Source: an uncultured Chitinophaga sp. (GTDB lineage Bacteria > Bacteroidota > Bacteroidia > Chitinophagales > Chitinophagaceae). From it: a stretch of 27,668 nucleotides of DNA. The stretch is from the NCBI RefSeq assembly GCF_937874145.1, contig NZ_CALNBI010000131.1, positions 1 to 27,668 of the forward strand, written 5' to 3'. Below are positions 1-7,587 of the stretch, piece by piece; the stretch's first letter is position 1, and every line of letters begins with the position of its first letter. The position numbers were made by a program, and so were the translations under genes. The notes beneath the pieces were generated by a model that was not told the DNA's origin, made no database searches, and worked only from the letters and a program-made list of their open reading frames with translations.

Positions 1-636
1 CTGGCCATCATCGATAAATACCAGCTCCGCGACCGCATCGCTTCCGGCATTCTTCTGCACCTGGAGCAGGGCGCCGCGGGGCTGGTCCCTGAAACCGCGC
101 GCCCCGGGGAGCTGCCGCATGCCACCCACGTGGTGGCGGCGAGCAACCGCATCGCGCTGGAAGCCGCGGCACAAAAAGCCACGGAACTGGGTTATCACGC
201 CAAGATCCTCACCGACAACGCTACCGGCAGGGCCCGCGAGCTGGCCGCTTCGCTGGTGCAACAGGCGCTGGCTTATGACGGTCCTTTCCCTGCGTGCCTC
301 CTCGCCGGCGGAGAATCCACCGTGCAGGTAGCAGGCAACGGCCTGGGCGGGCGCAACCAGGAACTGGCGCTGGCAGCGGGCATGTTGCTGAAAGATGCGC
401 CCAACATCACTTTCCTCGCCGCCGGCACCGATGGTATCGACGGCCCCACCGACGCAGCGGGCGCCGTCATCGATGCGGAAACCCTGGCACAGGGGCCCGA
501 TCCCCTGCCCTTCCTCGAAAACAATGACAGCTGGCATTACTTCCATCAAACCCATACCCACATCCGCACCGGCCCCACCAACACCAATGTGATGGATCTG
601 GCCGTGATTCTCATTCAAGCCCCCGCAAACGTTTGA
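1..636 (+). CDS. Glycerate 2-kinase, MOFRL family (5' end missing)
   Basis: This is the C-terminal part of a MOFRL/DUF4147 glycerate kinase, which phosphorylates D-glycerate with ATP, usually to 2-phosphoglycerate, at the end of tartronate-semialdehyde and related sugar-acid pathways in the cytoplasm. The reading frame is open from base 1, so the start lies outside the window; about 211 residues remain of a family that is usually 420-450 long. The visible part contains the MOFRL signatures: LLAGGESTV, then GLGGRNQELAL, then AAGTDGIDGPTDAAGA, and a C-terminal THIRTGPTNTNVMDL segment. These are the glycine-rich and TGPTGTNV-like motifs of the family. The gene ends 74 bp before uxuA, and a LacI-type palindrome covers its last codons. 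The sugar-acid role agrees with uxuA next door. The family call is firm; the product position (2- or 3-phosphoglycerate) cannot be read from sequence. Confidence 0.93.
   Translation: MAIIDKYQLRDRIASGILLHLEQGAAGLVPETARPGELPHATHVVAASNRIALEAAAQKATELGYHAKILTDNATGRARELAASLVQQALAYDGPFPACLLAGGESTVQVAGNGLGGRNQELALAAGMLLKDAPNITFLAAGTDGIDGPTDAAGAVIDAETLAQGPDPLPFLENNDSWHYFHQTHTHIRTGPTNTNVMDLAVILIQAPANV
625..636. promoter_or_regulatory. Candidate LacI-family operator upstream of uxuA
   Basis: The sequence GCAAACGTTTGA has a perfect 10-bp palindromic core, CAAACGTTTG, with the central CG typical of LacI/PurR-family operators. It overlaps the last codons and stop of the glycerate kinase and ends 18 bp before the -33 element of the uxuA promoter. 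The same core occurs at 11980-11991 ahead of the GH95-lyase operon. The operator function is inferred. Confidence 0.45.
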
Positions 637-654
637 CAAATTCCTTTCAGATAA

Positions 655-685
655 TTTGCTTATCTGGTTCGTAATGCTAATTTTG
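655..685 (+). promoter_or_regulatory. Bacteroidota-type promoter of uxuA
   Basis: TTTG at 655-658, a 19-bp spacer, and TAATTTTG at 678-685 match the Bacteroidota consensus TTTG-N19/20-TAnnTTTG exactly. It gives uxuA its own promoter, with a leader of about 20-30 nt, in addition to any read-through from the glycerate kinase gene. Confidence 0.7.
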
Positions 686-710
686 GGAAACTAAAAAAAA
701 TCGCAAGTTT

Positions 711-1874
711 ATGCTGAGAATGGAACAGACCTGGCGGTGGTTCGGCCCCAAAGATCCGGTGAGCCTTTCCGATATCCGGCAAGCCGGCGCCACAGGTATC
801 GTTACTGCCCTCCATCACATTCCCAACGGCACTGTATGGACCAAAGAAGAAATCATGCAGCGCAAACAGGAGATCGAAGCCGCAGGCCTCGTATGGTCTG
901 TTGTGGAAAGCGTGCCCGTGCATGAAGACATCAAGACGCAGACCGGCCGCTTCAAAGACTACATCAAAAACTACCAGCAATCGCTCCGCAACCTCGCGGC
1001 ATGCGGTATCTACACCGTTACATATAATTTCATGCCCGTGCTCGACTGGACCCGCACCGACCTGGCCTACACCGTGGAAGACGGTTCCAAGGCCCTCCGG
1101 TTCGACAAAGCCCAGTTCATGGCATTCGACCTCTTCATGCTCCAGCGCCCCGGTGCGGAGAATGATTATCCCGAAGAAGAAATCTCCCGCGCCAAGGAGC
1201 AATTCGACAGCATGACGGCCGACGAAAAAGCGCTGCTCCAGCGCAACATCATCGCCGGCCTCCCCGGTTCCGAAGAAAGCTTCACCCTCGAACTTTTCCA
1301 GCAGGCGCTGGATAAATATAAAGACATCGACGCCATCAAACTCAAGCTGCACCTCTTCTACTTCCTCCAGCAAATCGTGCCGGTAGCCGAAGAAGTGGGC
1401 GTGAAACTGGCCATCCACCCAGACGATCCTCCGTACGCCATCCTCGGCCTCCCCCGCGTGGTGAGCACCGAACAGGATGCCCGCGAACTGCTGGCTACTA
1501 TCGTTTCCCCTTCCAACGGGCTCTGCTTCTGCACCGGCTCCTACGGCGTGCGGGACGATAACGACCTTCCCGGTATGATCGACCGCCTCGGCGATCACAT
1601 CCACTTCATCCACCTCCGCTCCACCAAGCGCGACGCGCTGGGCAACTTCTACGAAGCCAATCACCTCGAAGGTGATGTGGACATGTACAGCGTGGTGAAA
1701 AACATCCTTGCCGTCATGAAGCGCAGGGGCGTTTCCATCCCCATGCGCCCCGACCATGGCCACCAGATGCTGGACGACCTCCACAAGAAAACCAATCCCG
1801 GCTACAGCGCCATCGGCCGCCTCCGCGGGCTAGCCGAACTGCGCGGCCTCGAAATGGGGATCGCAGGAAAATAA
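711..1874 (+). CDS. uxuA: Mannonate dehydratase UxuA
   Basis: Cytoplasmic mannonate dehydratase (EC 4.2.1.8) converts D-mannonate to 2-keto-3-deoxy-D-gluconate in the hexuronate (glucuronate) pathway. The protein follows E. coli UxuA almost from end to end: MEQTWRWFGP, TALHHIPNGTVW, GLVWSVVESVPVHEDIK, YNFMPVLDWTRTDL, HPDDPP, FCTGSYGVR, HLRSTKRD and MRPDHGHQMLDDL. The HPDD, CTGS and PDHGH motifs carry the metal and substrate ligands of the TIM-barrel family. The length (387 aa) is normal. Two starts are possible, 711 and 720; the second gives MEQTWRW directly and is the start used by homologues. A consensus promoter and a LacI-type palindrome lie upstream and a strong terminator follows. The context suggests catabolism of uronates released by the lyase-type enzyme encoded further right. 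Confidence 0.97.
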   Translation: MLRMEQTWRWFGPKDPVSLSDIRQAGATGIVTALHHIPNGTVWTKEEIMQRKQEIEAAGLVWSVVESVPVHEDIKTQTGRFKDYIKNYQQSLRNLAACGIYTVTYNFMPVLDWTRTDLAYTVEDGSKALRFDKAQFMAFDLFMLQRPGAENDYPEEEISRAKEQFDSMTADEKALLQRNIIAGLPGSEESFTLELFQQALDKYKDIDAIKLKLHLFYFLQQIVPVAEEVGVKLAIHPDDPPYAILGLPRVVSTEQDARELLATIVSPSNGLCFCTGSYGVRDDNDLPGMIDRLGDHIHFIHLRSTKRDALGNFYEANHLEGDVDMYSVVKNILAVMKRRGVSIPMRPDHGHQMLDDLHKKTNPGYSAIGRLRGLAELRGLEMGIAGK

Positions 1875-1903
1875 TCTCACTTTACTTCAATGGATAAAAA
1901 ATA

Positions 1904-1933
1904 GCCCGGTCTTCGAAAGACCGGGCCTTTTTT
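1904..1933. terminator. Bidirectional intrinsic terminator between uxuA and the efflux operon
   Basis: A 10-bp perfect stem (GCCCGGTCTT / AAGACCGGGC) with a 3-nt loop is followed by six T on the + strand and preceded by six A. It can therefore end both uxuA (+) and the converging TolC-type gene (-). Confidence 0.92.
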
Positions 1934-1975
1934 GTTTAAACACACACTACGAAAACAAAACCAATGAAACGGTGG

Positions 1976-3247
1976 TTATTGTTTCCAAAATTCTTGTCCG
2001 CTGAGGTGCATCAGCTCCAGCCCTGCCAGCGATAACTGGTACTGGTACTGGATCTTAGACAGCTGCGCTTCGAGCAGCGAGGTCTGCGCGTTCTGCAGGT
2101 CGAGGTAAGTGATCACGCCGTTGCGGTAGCGGCTCTGCGCCAGCGTAAGGGCGCGGTTCGCCTGTTGCAGCAACACTTCTGCTGTTTGCAGCCTTTCCCT
2201 TCCGGCCGACAGATCAGCGTTTTGCTGCGCCGCTTCTTTCTTCAGGCTTTCTTTCACATCCTGCGTATGCAGCTTCGCGATTTCCGCTTCGGTGGCGGCC
2301 ATATGTTCCTGTGTGCGGAGTTTTTTACCGTTATAGATCGGCACCGAAAGGCTCACGCCGGCGTAGTAATTGAACTTCGGCGTGGTGATCTCGGGCAGGT
2401 ATCCATTCTTGAAACCCGTACCGGCATTCAGGAACAGCGAAGGCTTATACTGCGCCTTCGCGATATCGATACCGGTTTCCGCTACTTTTTCCTTTTCCAG
2501 GGAAGTACGCATCGCCGCATTATGATCAAAGTCTTCAGCCGGCGGAATGGCCCAGGCGAAATCGGAATGCACCGAATCTTTCAGTTGTTCGCCCGTGAGG
2601 TATTCCAGCGCGGCGAGTTGTTTTTGCAATGAATTCGTGAAATCGACTTTCTTGTTGCGGTACGATTCGAGCTTCACGCGGGTGTTGATGAGATCGAGGT
2701 CGATTGCGTCTCCGTGCTTCAGCTTGTTTTCCACCATCGTTTCTGTTTCCTCCAGCAGATGGATGTTTGCGTCTTGCACGGCGATGTTATCCTGCAGGAA
2801 AGTGATGTTCAGGTAGACGTTGGCCACCTGGTAAGCGAGCTCTTCGCGGGCTTCGGCGGTTTGTACGCCCAGGAGTCCCGCCTGCGCCTGCGATTTCCTG
2901 ATCTGGCTGCCGGATTTGCCGAAATCGAGCAGCAGCTGCCTTGCTTCGATGCCGGCATTGATGTTCTCGGAAGGCACCGGCTGGAAAGTGAAATCGCTGC
3001 CGGGCAATTGCACTTTGGGAACCGGGTACACATGGCTGTAAGTGGCCGTTCCGCTCACTTCCGGAAGGCGGCTTGTTTTGGCGAGGGTGGTCTGATCGGC
3101 GGCGATGCGCTGTTGCGTTTCCATCGCCTTGATCTGCGTGAAATGGGAGAATGACTGCTGCACGAGGGTTTTCAGCTCCCCGGGGGCCGTTTGTGCGAAA
3201 GCCCCTCCGGTCGTGCAGGTCAATATGATGATCAGTGCTTTTTTCAT
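1976..3247 (-). CDS. TolC-family outer membrane efflux protein
   Basis: Outer membrane channel of a tripartite efflux pump. The 423-aa protein starts MKKALIIILTC and has a signal peptide with a probable cleavage after GGAFA-Q. Two repeats rich in heptad-like helices follow, typical of TolC/OEP proteins, with conserved pieces such as RQLLLDFGKSG, VSLSVPIYNGKKLRTQ and GVITYLDLQNAQTSLLEAQ. It is the last gene of the operon behind the EmrB-like pump and EmrA-like adaptor, so it should supply the exit duct for the exported compound. The frame is open 10 codons further up, to 3277, overlapping the pump stop, but the Met at 3247 sits directly before the signal peptide and is preferred. No strong Shine-Dalgarno sequence is seen, as usual in this phylum. 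The substrate is unknown. Confidence 0.92.
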   Translation of the reverse strand: MKKALIIILTCTTGGAFAQTAPGELKTLVQQSFSHFTQIKAMETQQRIAADQTTLAKTSRLPEVSGTATYSHVYPVPKVQLPGSDFTFQPVPSENINAGIEARQLLLDFGKSGSQIRKSQAQAGLLGVQTAEAREELAYQVANVYLNITFLQDNIAVQDANIHLLEETETMVENKLKHGDAIDLDLINTRVKLESYRNKKVDFTNSLQKQLAALEYLTGEQLKDSVHSDFAWAIPPAEDFDHNAAMRTSLEKEKVAETGIDIAKAQYKPSLFLNAGTGFKNGYLPEITTPKFNYYAGVSLSVPIYNGKKLRTQEHMAATEAEIAKLHTQDVKESLKKEAAQQNADLSAGRERLQTAEVLLQQANRALTLAQSRYRNGVITYLDLQNAQTSLLEAQLSKIQYQYQLSLAGLELMHLSGQEFWKQ

Positions 3248-3266
3248 GTTCTGTGTGTTTTTGATA

Positions 3267-4847
3267 TCAATGCGCATGTTCCGCCGCTTCCTTCATGGCG
3301 TCGGCGCTGAGGTTCCTTTTCTTCACGAACAGCATCAACGGCAGCACGCAAACGAAGAAGATCCCCACGATGCGGAATGCGTCGAGGTAAGTGAGAATAT
3401 AGGCCTGTTTGGTGACGAGCCCATCGAGCATCGACAAGCTCGCGCGATGGGCGTCCGCCACCGCCATTCCCTTTGCAGCCAAAGCGTTGCCCATTTGCTG
3501 GAGGCGCTCCGTGGCCACGGGGCTATCCGGCCCCACATAGGGCAGCAGCTGCGTACGGTGCTCCAGGTACTGGCGCGCCACGTAAGTGTTCATGAACGCG
3601 ATCCCGAAGGAACCGCCCAGCTGGCGCAGCATGTTGTTGATGGCGATCCCCTGCGGCATTTCCCTGGGCGTTAGTCCCGATACCGCCTGGTTGGTGAGCG
3701 GCACGCTCAGCATGGCGGAGCCGATACCCCGCAGCAGTAAGGGCCAGAAGAAGAACATTTCTCCCGCATCCGGACTGGCGGCAGACATCCAGAAGCAGAA
3801 TATCGCGAACATCAGGAAGCCGGCGGTAATGAGATATTTCGGCGGAACGCCGCGCTGGATGGCTTTACCTACCATGGGCATCATAATCGCCGCCATGATC
3901 GCCCCGGGAAAGAGGCTTTCACCGGTGAGCGTGGGCGTATACCCCATGACGCGCTGCATCCAGACGGGATACACGAACATCGAACAATAAATCCCCATCC
4001 CCATGATAAACGTGAGCAGCGTCGTGATCGCCAGCGTCCGGTTTTTAAGTACATGCAGGTTGACGGCCGGTGCATCGGTCCGCAGTTCCCACCAGATGAA
4101 TGTGATGAAAGCCACGGCCGCGGCCACGGTGAGCACGGTGATGTGCGTCGCTTCGAACCAGTCTTCCGACTGCCCTTTCTCCAGGATGTATTGCAAACTT
4201 CCCACCCAGATGCAGAGCAGCAGGATGCCGAAGTAATCGATCTTGATGGCTTTCCGGTTGATGTTGTACTCGTTCGGCTGCTTGTCGATGAACGAGAAAA
4301 CGAGGAACGCGGCGATGATGCCGATGGGAACGTTGAGGTCGAAGATGAGCGACCAGTGGAAATTATCCACGATGATCCCGCCGAGCGTGGGACCAACGGT
4401 TGGACCGATAATCACGCCCATCCCGAAGATCGCCGAAGCCGTGGGCCGTTCGTAGATCTCGAACGTATCGAACAGGATCGACTGCGAAGTGCTCAACAGC
4501 GCGCCGCCGCCAACGCCCTGCAGGAAGCGCCAGGCCACCAGTTCCCACAGGCTGCCCGACTGCCCGCACATGTACGAGGCGAACGTGAAGATGAGAATGG
4601 AAGTGAGGTAATAGTTTTTACGGCCGAAATAAGAAGCAAGGAACCCGGTCATGGGGATCACGATCACGTTGGCGATGGCGTAAGCGGTGATGACCCAGGA
4701 AGCGTCCTCGATGGTGGCGCCGAGGTTGCCGCTGATCTGCGACAGCGCCACGTTTACGATCGTGGTATCGATCAGCTCCAGCATGGTGGCGGAGATGACC
4801 GTGGCCACGATGATCCATTTGGCGAGGCCTTTTGGTTTCGCTGTCAT
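3267..4847 (-). CDS. DHA2-family MFS multidrug efflux transporter (EmrB/QacA type)
   Basis: Inner membrane proton-driven drug exporter of the 14-helix DHA2 group, 526 aa, the normal length. Visible family motifs are LELIDTTIVNVAL in helix 1 (motif D1), GFLASYFGRKNYY between helices 2 and 3 (motif A), WRFLQGVGGGALL, and VIIGPTVGPTLGG in helix 5 (motif C, the antiporter motif). A further DRL-free stretch of long hydrophobic helices runs to a basic C-terminus. It starts 4 bp after the adaptor gene stop and is followed within 20 bp by the TolC-type gene, which fits an EmrA-EmrB-TolC complex translated from one message. The MarR gene across the divergent promoter is the likely regulator. Substrates cannot be deduced from sequence. 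Confidence 0.95.
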   Translation of the reverse strand: MTAKPKGLAKWIIVATVISATMLELIDTTIVNVALSQISGNLGATIEDASWVITAYAIANVIVIPMTGFLASYFGRKNYYLTSILIFTFASYMCGQSGSLWELVAWRFLQGVGGGALLSTSQSILFDTFEIYERPTASAIFGMGVIIGPTVGPTLGGIIVDNFHWSLIFDLNVPIGIIAAFLVFSFIDKQPNEYNINRKAIKIDYFGILLLCIWVGSLQYILEKGQSEDWFEATHITVLTVAAAVAFITFIWWELRTDAPAVNLHVLKNRTLAITTLLTFIMGMGIYCSMFVYPVWMQRVMGYTPTLTGESLFPGAIMAAIMMPMVGKAIQRGVPPKYLITAGFLMFAIFCFWMSAASPDAGEMFFFWPLLLRGIGSAMLSVPLTNQAVSGLTPREMPQGIAINNMLRQLGGSFGIAFMNTYVARQYLEHRTQLLPYVGPDSPVATERLQQMGNALAAKGMAVADAHRASLSMLDGLVTKQAYILTYLDAFRIVGIFFVCVLPLMLFVKKRNLSADAMKEAAEHAH

Positions 4848-4851
4848 GCCC

Positions 4852-5895
4852 TTAATATTTTAAAGCCACTTCCACGCTCAGGCCGGCGCGGAGGCGGTCG
4901 AGGTATTGGTCGGCGTTGTCAATGGAGATTTTAACAGGAACGCGCTGAACGATTTTCACGAAGTTGCCGGTGGCATTGTCTGGAGGCAGCAGGGAGAATT
5001 TAGCCCCGGTAGCACGGGAGATCGCCGTTACATGGCCCTTCAGGTGCAGGTCGCTGAAGCCGTCTACTTCAATGTCGGCCTCCTGGCCTACTGTGATATG
5101 CGCCAGCTGCGTTTCCTTGAAGTTGGCCACGATGTAGAACCCGTTCTCGTCTACAATGGTGAAGAGGGGCTGCCCCGCCTGTACGAACTGCCCCGGCTCG
5201 ATGTTCTTCCTGCCGATACGGCCTGCGATATTCGCCGTTACATGTGTGTAGCCGAGCTTCAGTTTGGCTTGTTCCACCGCTGCCTGCTTGCTGGCCAGGA
5301 GCGCTTCCGCCTGCTGGACCTTCGCGGCCGCTACCTGCACGGAAGACTTCGCCAGGGTGATATTATCCTGGGCGGCAAGGTATTGTTTGTCGTTGGTGAG
5401 GCTGGCGGCCCTGGTATCGTCGAGCTGGCGGTTGGTGATAGCCTGGTCGTCGAACAGGGCCTGGTCGCGGCGGAGGTCGGCCGAGGATTTGTCTTTCCGG
5501 ACGAGCGCCACCTGTGCATTGGATTGCGCTACGGTGATACCGGCACTGGCATTGGCCAGGTTGGCCCGGGCCGTGGCCAGATCGGCTTCGGCCTGCCGGG
5601 CGTCAGCCTCCGCCTGCCGGAGGGCGATGCGGTATTCTTCGTCGTCTATGGTAACGAGCGTATCGCGCAGTTGAACGTTCCCGTAATCCTGTACGTTGAG
5701 ACCTTTTACATATCCGGCTACCCTGGCGATCACGGGCGCGGAGTGCCCTTCTACCTGGGCATTGTCGGTGGTTTCGTGGTGGCGGGCGTACATCCACTGT
5801 TTAATGCCGAAAATGGCGCCGATAATGAGAATGGCGATGAAGATGAGCCTCGCCACGAGTTTGCCCCTCCGGGGGCTTGCGGGTGCAGTTTCCAT
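4852..5895 (-). CDS. HlyD/EmrA-family periplasmic adaptor (membrane fusion protein)
   Basis: Membrane fusion protein that links the EmrB-like pump to the TolC-like channel across the periplasm. It is 347 aa from METAPASPRRGK. One N-terminal transmembrane helix (about residues 15-35, LIFIAILIIGAIFGI) is followed by the biotinyl-lipoyl motif TTDNAQVEGHSAPVIARVAG, a long alpha-helical hairpin rich in Ala/Gln (about 85-210), the second lipoyl half IAGRIGRKNIEPGQFVQAGQ, and the beta-barrel segment FKETQLAHITVGQEADIEVD. The frame can be read six codons further to 5913, but only from a TTG, and this would leave almost no leader after the promoter at 5924-5955; the ATG at 5895 is therefore chosen. 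First gene of the efflux operon. Confidence 0.94.
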   Translation of the reverse strand: METAPASPRRGKLVARLIFIAILIIGAIFGIKQWMYARHHETTDNAQVEGHSAPVIARVAGYVKGLNVQDYGNVQLRDTLVTIDDEEYRIALRQAEADARQAEADLATARANLANASAGITVAQSNAQVALVRKDKSSADLRRDQALFDDQAITNRQLDDTRAASLTNDKQYLAAQDNITLAKSSVQVAAAKVQQAEALLASKQAAVEQAKLKLGYTHVTANIAGRIGRKNIEPGQFVQAGQPLFTIVDENGFYIVANFKETQLAHITVGQEADIEVDGFSDLHLKGHVTAISRATGAKFSLLPPDNATGNFVKIVQRVPVKISIDNADQYLDRLRAGLSVEVALKY

Positions 5896-5923
5896 GATGT
5901 GTGTGTTTTTCAAGAAATGGCGC

Positions 5924-5955
5924 CAAAGGTAAACTCAGTTTACCAAATAGACAAA
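5924..5955 (-). promoter_or_regulatory. Promoter of the efflux operon
   Basis: Read on the minus strand: TTTG (5955-5952), a 20-bp spacer, and TACCTTTG (5931-5924), an exact match to the TTTG-N20-TAnnTTTG consensus. The -7 box shares bases with the palindrome at 5928-5944, so a repressor bound there would block it. Confidence 0.65.
5928..5944. promoter_or_regulatory. Candidate MarR operator in the divergent efflux/marR gap
   Basis: GGTAAAC-TCA-GTTTACC is a perfect 7-3-7 inverted repeat lying over the -7 box of the efflux promoter. A related half, GTTGACC, starts at 5959, 21 bp (two helical turns) from the GTTTACC half, inside the marR promoter. MarR dimers usually bind 16-20 bp inverted repeats, so autoregulation with repression of the pump is the natural reading; binding is inferred. 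Confidence 0.5.
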
Positions 5956-5959
5956 TAAG

Positions 5960-5988
5960 TTGACCTTTTTAAATTTTTATTATCTTTG
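5960..5988 (+). promoter_or_regulatory. Promoter of the marR-type gene
   Basis: TTG at 5960-5962 and TATCTTTG at 5981-5988, an exact TAnnTTTG box, with an 18-bp spacer. It points towards the regulator gene at 6042 and leaves a leader of about 45-50 nt. Confidence 0.6.
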
Positions 5989-6041
5989 TATGACAAAAGG
6001 CGATTATTTTTAGCCATTCATCCAAAACTGGCCGCACGATT

Positions 6042-6533
6042 ATGACTACAACTGACAGAGACAAGCAACTGGCTGATATTATTGCGCTTCGACCAAAACT
6101 GTTGATCAGGCTTTTGAGCATCGTCAAGAAAGATTACGACGCTAGGTTAACGGAGCATTTACAAAAGAACGGGTACGCCGATTTCAAAATCGGGGACATG
6201 GTGCTCATGGCGAACATTTCCACGGAAGGAACGATTAACAATGAACTGGCGAAAAAGGCCCGCATCACCAAGCAGGCGATGAGCAAAGTGGTGAAAAACC
6301 TGGAAGCCATCGGCTACATCATTACCCGCAAGCACGAAACCGACAACCGCGCCACGGTGATTTTCCTCAGCGAAAAAGGGAAGCAGCTGATGATCGATAT
6401 GTTCGGCGCCGTACAGGACATACAATCCTATTACACCACCATCATCGGGGAAAAAGACGCGGAGCTCCTCCGCGACGTGCTATTCAAACTGGCGGTAGAA
6501 CTGCATCCCGCCATCGTCAACGGCACGCCCTGA
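6042..6533 (+). CDS. MarR-family transcriptional regulator
   Basis: DNA-binding regulator of 163 aa with a winged helix-turn-helix. The core lies at about residues 55-115: INNELAKKARITKQAMSKVV is the recognition helix region and YIITRKHETDNRATVIFLSEKG is the wing with the conserved D-x-R-A motif and the following helix. Flanking helices at both ends would form the dimer interface. It is divergent from the tripartite efflux operon and shares with it a 146-bp gap that contains both promoters and a palindrome, the classical arrangement of a MarR repressor of an Emr-type pump. The inducing ligand is unknown. A strong family call; the target is inferred from position. Confidence 0.95.
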   Translation: MTTTDRDKQLADIIALRPKLLIRLLSIVKKDYDARLTEHLQKNGYADFKIGDMVLMANISTEGTINNELAKKARITKQAMSKVVKNLEAIGYIITRKHETDNRATVIFLSEKGKQLMIDMFGAVQDIQSYYTTIIGEKDAELLRDVLFKLAVELHPAIVNGTP

Positions 6534-6561
6534 CGCACACATTTCCCCGGAAATTTTGTGA

Positions 6562-6585
6562 AGTACCGGTACTATTGCCGGCAAT
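6562..6585. repeat. Two abutting 12-bp perfect palindromes
   Basis: AGTACCGGTACT (6562-6573) is followed with no gap by ATTGCCGGCAAT (6574-6585). Both are perfect and share the central CCGG. They lie 29 bp after the marR-type stop, at the edge of the AT-rich island. There is no T-tract, so they do not look like a terminator. Function unknown. Confidence 0.6.
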
Positions 6586-6783
6586 CGTTCATGCATCCGT
6601 TTGCTGCAGAATAAGGCCGCTTGCGGCGTGCTATGCAATGCATTTAAAAGCAGGTGAAACCAGCTGCCCATCCCTATGCAGCCGCCGTTGCGTCGCACAC
6701 TTCAGCATCTGTGCATTTATTAAACATAGCCTGTATTTATACCTTCAAATAATATGTAACAAAAAATTTCTCTATTCCTTTTA

Positions 6784-6831
6784 GCACTATTTTTATTTCC
6801 ATCCATAAATGGATGGAAATAAAAATAGTGC
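6784..6831. repeat. Perfect 23-bp inverted repeat with a 2-nt loop, over a gene start
   Basis: The left arm (6784-6806) begins GCACTATTTTTATTTCC and the right arm (6809-6831) is its exact reverse complement; only AA separates them. The ATG at 6813 lies inside the right arm, so the mRNA start would be buried in a hairpin if transcription begins upstream. The arms are AT-rich, there is no T-tract after them, and no second copy was noticed in the window. Confidence 0.85.
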
Positions 6832-7241
6832 GCAATTCAATGAAAGGATATTCACATACAATCAACCCGAAAGAAATCGACGCTATTAAAGCGTTGGGAT
6901 TCACCATTAAAACCGATATGGCAGATCTATATGCTTTTATCCGGGAAAATTTCCCCAACCTTGATTTACTATCGCTGTTGGCGGGGATTGTGCCAATTTT
7001 CTCGCAGGGAACAACCTTGAGGATTGTTAAACGGATTGTATCAAAAGACAAACCGCCAAGACTAATTATAGAAATTGAAAACGGAAATCTTGAAGACGAA
7101 CGTTCCGCCTGGGGACTTCGTAGAACTTTCGTCAGGGAAGATGAAGAATGTATACTACTAAATGACTATTTACAAGTTCCCACCCAATACCGGAACAAAG
7201 GTGTTGCAAAATACATTTACAAGAATTTCCTCCAGCAATGA
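6813..7241 (+). CDS. N-terminal part of a GNAT-like protein, ended by an in-frame TGA
   Basis: A 142-aa reading frame of unknown function. The C-terminal end, LNDYLQVPTQYRNKGVAKYI, resembles beta-strand 4 plus the acyl-CoA pyrophosphate loop of GNAT acetyltransferases (R-x-x-G-x-A/G). The frame then stops at TGA (7239-7241), although the same frame stays open afterwards and continues with what looks like the rest of the same domain. It is therefore probably the 5' part of one broken gene of about 253 codons. Its base composition is much more AT-rich than the flanking genes, which suggests acquired DNA. Translation could also begin at the Met at 6840, outside the hairpin. The acetyltransferase similarity is a judgement from motifs only. 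Confidence 0.55.
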   Translation: MEIKIVRNSMKGYSHTINPKEIDAIKALGFTIKTDMADLYAFIRENFPNLDLLSLLAGIVPIFSQGTTLRIVKRIVSKDKPPRLIIEIENGNLEDERSAWGLRRTFVREDEECILLNDYLQVPTQYRNKGVAKYIYKNFLQQ

Positions 7242-7574
7242 TTAAACATAGGTGTACGTCGATGCAGACTGTTCGCTGTGAGAGAAGGAAGCGTAGTTTG
7301 GGCTAAATTGAGATTCAACGCAATATATCCAAGAGAAGTGAAGGAAATACTGGCATTAGCAAAAAACAAACTGCAAAACAATGAATTTCAAGCCATCGAA
7401 AGGATATACAACAATTATTACAAGAAATCCCCACAAGGCCAGGCCTTTCCGATATTCAAATGGGCAGAACTCCCTTTTATGGAAAAAGTATTGATAAGCT
7501 GTTCGTGGCACGGTGAAGTCGATTTGCACGATAGACAGCAATTGGTTAATTTTATATCACTCGTATCCGAATAA
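7242..7574 (+). pseudogene. C-terminal part of the same GNAT-like gene after the premature stop
   Basis: The frame of 6813-7241 continues directly after the TGA: LNIGVRRCRLFAVREGSVVW then AKLRF. This looks like the GNAT continuation in which a G-x-x-x-I/C-x-L-x-A strand is followed by an aromatic WAKLRF segment. A further helical region ends EVDLHDRQQLVNFISLVSE. No ATG is available near the break; the first alternative start is a GTG at 7278, which would give 98 aa lacking half the fold. A single nonsense change in an otherwise intact gene is the simplest explanation. Stop read-through or a sequencing error are alternatives. Confidence 0.5.
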
Positions 7575-7587
7575 AACACAAACAGTC

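Noticed and set aside
660..1784. Long open frame (374 codons) on the minus strand across uxuA
   Set aside because: It is the antisense shadow of the well-supported uxuA gene in GC-rich DNA. It has no recognisable family and an amino-acid mix (many His, Val, Gly) typical of such shadows.
4906..5958. 350-codon + strand frame across the EmrA-like gene
   Set aside because: Antisense to a clear HlyD-family gene and crossing its promoter; no domain is recognisable.
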